A stretch of DNA of 8,032 bases from an uncultured Erysipelotrichaceae bacterium (GTDB lineage: Bacteria > Bacillota_I > Bacilli_A > RFN20 > CAG-826), in NCBI GenBank assembly GCA_900321535.1, contig ONWJ01000038.1:1-8032 (forward strand), read 5' to 3'. The notes under the pieces were generated by a model, which was not told the DNA's origin, did not search any database, and worked only from the letters and a program-made list of their open reading frames with translations. Below, piece after piece: positions 5,939 through 8,032 of the stretch (the first letter of the stretch is position 1; the number at the start of each line of letters is the position of its first letter). Position numbers and translations under genes: made by a program.

Positions 5939-6588
5939 TTGTGGTTAAATTTTAACGCCTCCCCCTCATTTCCTAGGACGATGTATCCGTTGGAGACGGC
6001 GAAGATCGCCATGCGCGACAAGGAGGAGAATCCGCTTCTTGCCAGCATTTTACGGACATGGAATTTCACCGTATTCTCAGACAAAAAGATGAGATCTGCG
6101 ATTTCTTTTCGCTCATAGCCTTCGCAGAATAGGCGAAGGATGCGTTCTTCGGTTTCAGAAAGCTCGATGAAATCCTTCTTCGGTTTCTCTTTGCTTCCAG
6201 GATATACTTTCTCCCCTTCCATGGTTTTGCGGATGGCCGCGATGAATTCCGCGGTGGAAATGTTCTTATATAAGAACGAGTCTGCGCCGACTTCTTTGGC
6301 CCGGTCGATGAAGGAGATTTCAGGAAGACCGGTCATAATGATGACTTTTGCATCGGGGCAAAGACCCTTGGCTTCTGCAAGATAATCCAAAGAGATCTCA
6401 TTATCTTCGGTGCGGATATCCGCCAAGATGAGGTCAACTTTTTGTTGCTGCAAAAACGGAATCATGTCGGAGGCTCTTGTCAGCGCCCCGCGTACTTCAA
6501 AACCGTCTTCGGCATCGATGGATTTCGCCAAGCTATCCAGAAGAATTGTTTGATCTTCGATGATTAAGACAGAAACTGGGTTTGCCAT
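5935..6588 (-). CDS. NarL/LuxR-family two-component response regulator
   Basis: 217 residues with two domains. The receiver domain (about 5-125) has the acidic pair E11-D12, the phosphoacceptor D57 in LILADIR, T86 in IIMTG and K108 in FLYKN, so all key residues are present. The C-terminal LuxR-type helix-turn-helix (about 142-202) has LSETEERILRLFCEGYERKEIA followed by the recognition-helix segment LSENTVKFHVRKML. Such proteins are phosphorylated by a partner kinase, dimerise and bind promoters. The divergent membrane sensor starting 61 bases away is the obvious partner. The start ATG 6586-6588 has no Shine-Dalgarno; a TAAAAT lies six bases upstream, so the message may start at the A of the ATG. 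The 3' end overlaps a 40-codon membrane protein gene. The regulated genes are unknown; its own promoter and the gdpP operon are possible targets. Confidence 0.92.
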   Translation of the reverse strand: MANPVSVLIIEDQTILLDSLAKSIDAEDGFEVRGALTRASDMIPFLQQQKVDLILADIRTEDNEISLDYLAEAKGLCPDAKVIIMTGLPEISFIDRAKEVGADSFLYKNISTAEFIAAIRKTMEGEKVYPGSKEKPKKDFIELSETEERILRLFCEGYERKEIADLIFLSENTVKFHVRKMLARSGFSSLSRMAIFAVSNGYIVLGNEGEALKFNHK

Positions 6589-6593
6589 AAACT

Positions 6594-6607
6594 GATTTTA
6601 TCAAATC
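6594..6607 (-). promoter_or_regulatory. -10 box and overlapping inverted repeat upstream of the response regulator
   Basis: TAAAAT (6595-6600, minus strand) ends 6 nt before the regulator ATG, placing the expected transcription start on the start codon itself. No recognisable -35 is present at 17-nt spacing (TATTCT). The same bases form an inverted repeat, GATTT-N4-AAATC (6594-6607). A dimeric regulator bound there would block the promoter, so autoregulation is conceivable, but the repeat is short and AT-rich. Confidence 0.4.
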
Positions 6608-6623
6608 CGCGTACGAAAGAATA

Positions 6624-6651
6624 TATAAACGCTTGCCCTTTAGTCTAAAAT
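6624..6651 (+). promoter_or_regulatory. Candidate -10 boxes for the divergent sensor gene
   Basis: Two alternatives are visible on the plus strand. TATAAA (6624-6629) would give a leader of about 14 nt before ATG 6650. TAAAAT (6646-6651) overlaps that ATG and ends 7 nt before the second in-frame ATG at 6659, which would make a leaderless message starting there. Neither has a clear -35, and no Shine-Dalgarno precedes either ATG. The sequence alone does not decide between them. Confidence 0.35.
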
Positions 6652-8032
6652 GAAAGACATGAACCTCCTGTCCAAAAAATGGCCGTTCATCGTCGTCACA
6701 TTATTGGTATGGGCGATTGTCGGCGGGATTGCTGCCGCGTTTTTTGCTTTGAGCTTGGATCGCCCCATTCAATCGGACTGGGTCAACATTTTAATCGTCT
6801 CCGCCGTACCTGGTATTTTTATCATCGGCGTTTTCGTTTTATACCGCATCACCAACGAATTCACCCGCTTCATGTTCACCTTAGTCATGATTGCTCTTAC
6901 CAGTTGGATCGTCATTCGCATCATTCGTTTCCAAGTTCCAGATACCGATTTATCTAGATATCTTTGGTACAGTTATTATTGCGAGGCAATCGTCACTTCG
7001 TGGCTTAGTTTGGTTTTGTTTTTGCTCTTCCAGCAGGGCCGATTGAAACGATTATGGATACCATTAATCGCATGGGCGGTCGTCGGCATCGCTTTGTCCG
7101 CGCTTGTTTTGACCAATGATTTCCACTCGCTTTTGCATACGTTTCCTAGCGGGAGACAAAACTACCTCGAAAACGAAAATGGCCCCATCTATTTCGCGGT
7201 CATCATCTTCGTCACCGCGACCACGGTTCTTGGGTTCTCAGCAATTCTCTACCCCCTCATTAAGACAAGACGAATCCGTTCCGCGATTCAAATTGCCATC
7301 CCTCCCATCCTATTCGCGATTTATTCGACCTTATATTTGGCCGAGGTCCCATGGATCATTCACACTCCCTTTATCAATGACCTTCCTTTGGCCTGGCTTC
7401 TTTACACCGTCTTCCAGTTAGTCGTATGTATGTGGTATGGCATCTTATCCAATAACGGCGAGTATGAACTCAACCTCAAGAACTGCACTTTGCCAATTGG
7501 CGTCCTCAACCACGAAAGAAAACTCCTGATCAAGTCAAAAGGGTATCGTGAACGGCCAGGAAAAAATGTCCGTATCCAAGAAGCGCCGCTCGCCAACGGC
7601 TATGTCAGTATCCAAAATGACATCACCGAAATCACCAGACTTCGTGAAGCCTTAGAAAGAAGGCGTTTGAAAATCGAATCCGCCAGAAGATCTTTGGCGA
7701 TTGAGCAAGAAACCTCGGTGCAAAACGCCAGGATTCGCGCTCAGGCAGAAATCTATTATGCGATGGGTGAAATCACCGACAAATCTTTTACAATTATTGA
7801 AAATCTTTGCAAAACCCTCCCCAATTCGCTTACCAACGAGAATCGAAAAGGCGCGGTCAAGGTTTTGAATCAAATCCGATTCCGCTTAGGGATGATCAAA
7901 CAAGAATGCATGTTGATTCTTAAAGAAAAGCCTTATTTGACCGAGCAAGAGTTCCGTCTTCTATTAGATGTTATCCATAGAGACGTTGAGGGCTTTGTCT
8001 TTGAAGGTTCGGCGCACGTTGTTCGCGGCAGC
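6650..8032 (+). CDS. Multi-span membrane sensor, probable atypical histidine kinase (3' end outside window)
   Basis: One frame stays open from ATG 6650 to the last base: 461 codons with no stop, so the C terminus is missing. Residues 12-267 hold seven or eight hydrophobic spans (about 12-35, 45-65, 73-93, 108-128, 134-155, 179-201, 211-231, 247-267). The segment TNDFHSLLHTF with NGPIYF before the sixth span resembles the N-terminal 7TM region of some Bacillota histidine kinases. A short PAS-like segment (about 282-326) ends in NDITEITRLREALE, the usual PAS-to-helix junction. A charged coiled coil (327-365) and a helical region (359-425) follow, matching in place the dimerisation domain of NarL-type kinases. 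Where that domain normally has a His-Asp pair, this protein seems to read Tyr-Tyr (369-370). The ATPase domain, if any, lies beyond the window. The divergent response regulator supports a sensor role. The start could instead be ATG 6659. Confidence 0.75.
   Translation, partial: MKDMNLLSKKWPFIVVTLLVWAIVGGIAAAFFALSLDRPIQSDWVNILIVSAVPGIFIIGVFVLYRITNEFTRFMFTLVMIALTSWIVIRIIRFQVPDTDLSRYLWYSYYCEAIVTSWLSLVLFLLFQQGRLKRLWIPLIAWAVVGIALSALVLTNDFHSLLHTFPSGRQNYLENENGPIYFAVIIFVTATTVLGFSAILYPLIKTRRIRSAIQIAIPPILFAIYSTLYLAEVPWIIHTPFINDLPLAWLLYTVFQLVVCMWYGILSNNGEYELNLKNCTLPIGVLNHERKLLIKSKGYRERPGKNVRIQEAPLANGYVSIQNDITEITRLREALERRRLKIESARRSLAIEQETSVQNARIRAQAEIYYAMGEITDKSFTIIENLCKTLPNSLTNENRKGAVKVLNQIRFRLGMIKQECMLILKEKPYLTEQEFRLLLDVIHRDVEGFVFEGSAHVVRGS

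Noticed and set aside
6679..6957. 92-codon plus-strand frame at the start of the sensor gene
   Set aside because: It is an out-of-frame shadow with His/Arg-rich sequence. The frame from 6650 gives hydrophobic membrane spans and stays open to the window end.

Overview
This 8 kb window looks like a piece of a low-to-mid-GC Bacillota chromosome (Bacilli, Erysipelotrichia or a Mollicutes-related gut lineage). The reasons are the gene order gdpP-rplI-dnaB followed by walJ and rlmH, which resembles the region near the origin in Bacilli, and the presence of GdpP and WalJ, both Bacillota-type proteins. TGA is a genuine stop codon here: it ends walJ, dnaB and the response regulator gene in family-appropriate places. 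That argues against the Mycoplasma code. The species cannot be named from the sequence.

Layout. (1) 1-453, plus strand: the 3' end of a Cof-type HAD phosphatase gene. (2) 480-505: a hairpin terminator between two converging genes. (3) 500-5742, minus strand, transcribed right to left: a tight five-gene operon, gdpP, rplI, dnaB, walJ, rlmH. Its junctions are TAATG, a 2-nt gap, ATGA and ATGA, so translation is probably coupled throughout. (4) 5743-5815: a small control region with an intrinsic terminator and a consensus TATAAT for gdpP. (5) 5816-6588, minus strand: a NarL/LuxR-type response regulator gene overlapping by ATGA a 40-codon gene for a single-pass membrane microprotein. (6) 6650-8032, plus strand and running off the window: a divergent multi-membrane-span sensor, the likely partner of the regulator. 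Its dimerisation-helix region seems to have Tyr where the phosphoacceptor His is expected.

The five-gene operon joins c-di-AMP breakdown (GdpP), the ribosome (bL9 and the 23S rRNA methyltransferase RlmH), replication (DnaB helicase) and a WalJ-type metallo-hydrolase, but without the walRK genes that usually accompany walJ. The upstream module reads as a membrane signalling unit: sensor, microprotein and DNA-binding regulator.

The most interesting signals are the microprotein, the sensor with an atypical phosphoacceptor region, and -10 boxes lying so close to the start codons of gdpP, the regulator and perhaps the sensor that their mRNAs would be leaderless or nearly so; none of the three has a Shine-Dalgarno sequence. 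No tRNA, rRNA, CRISPR array, insertion sequence or long repeat was seen. No gap between genes exceeds about 75 bases.
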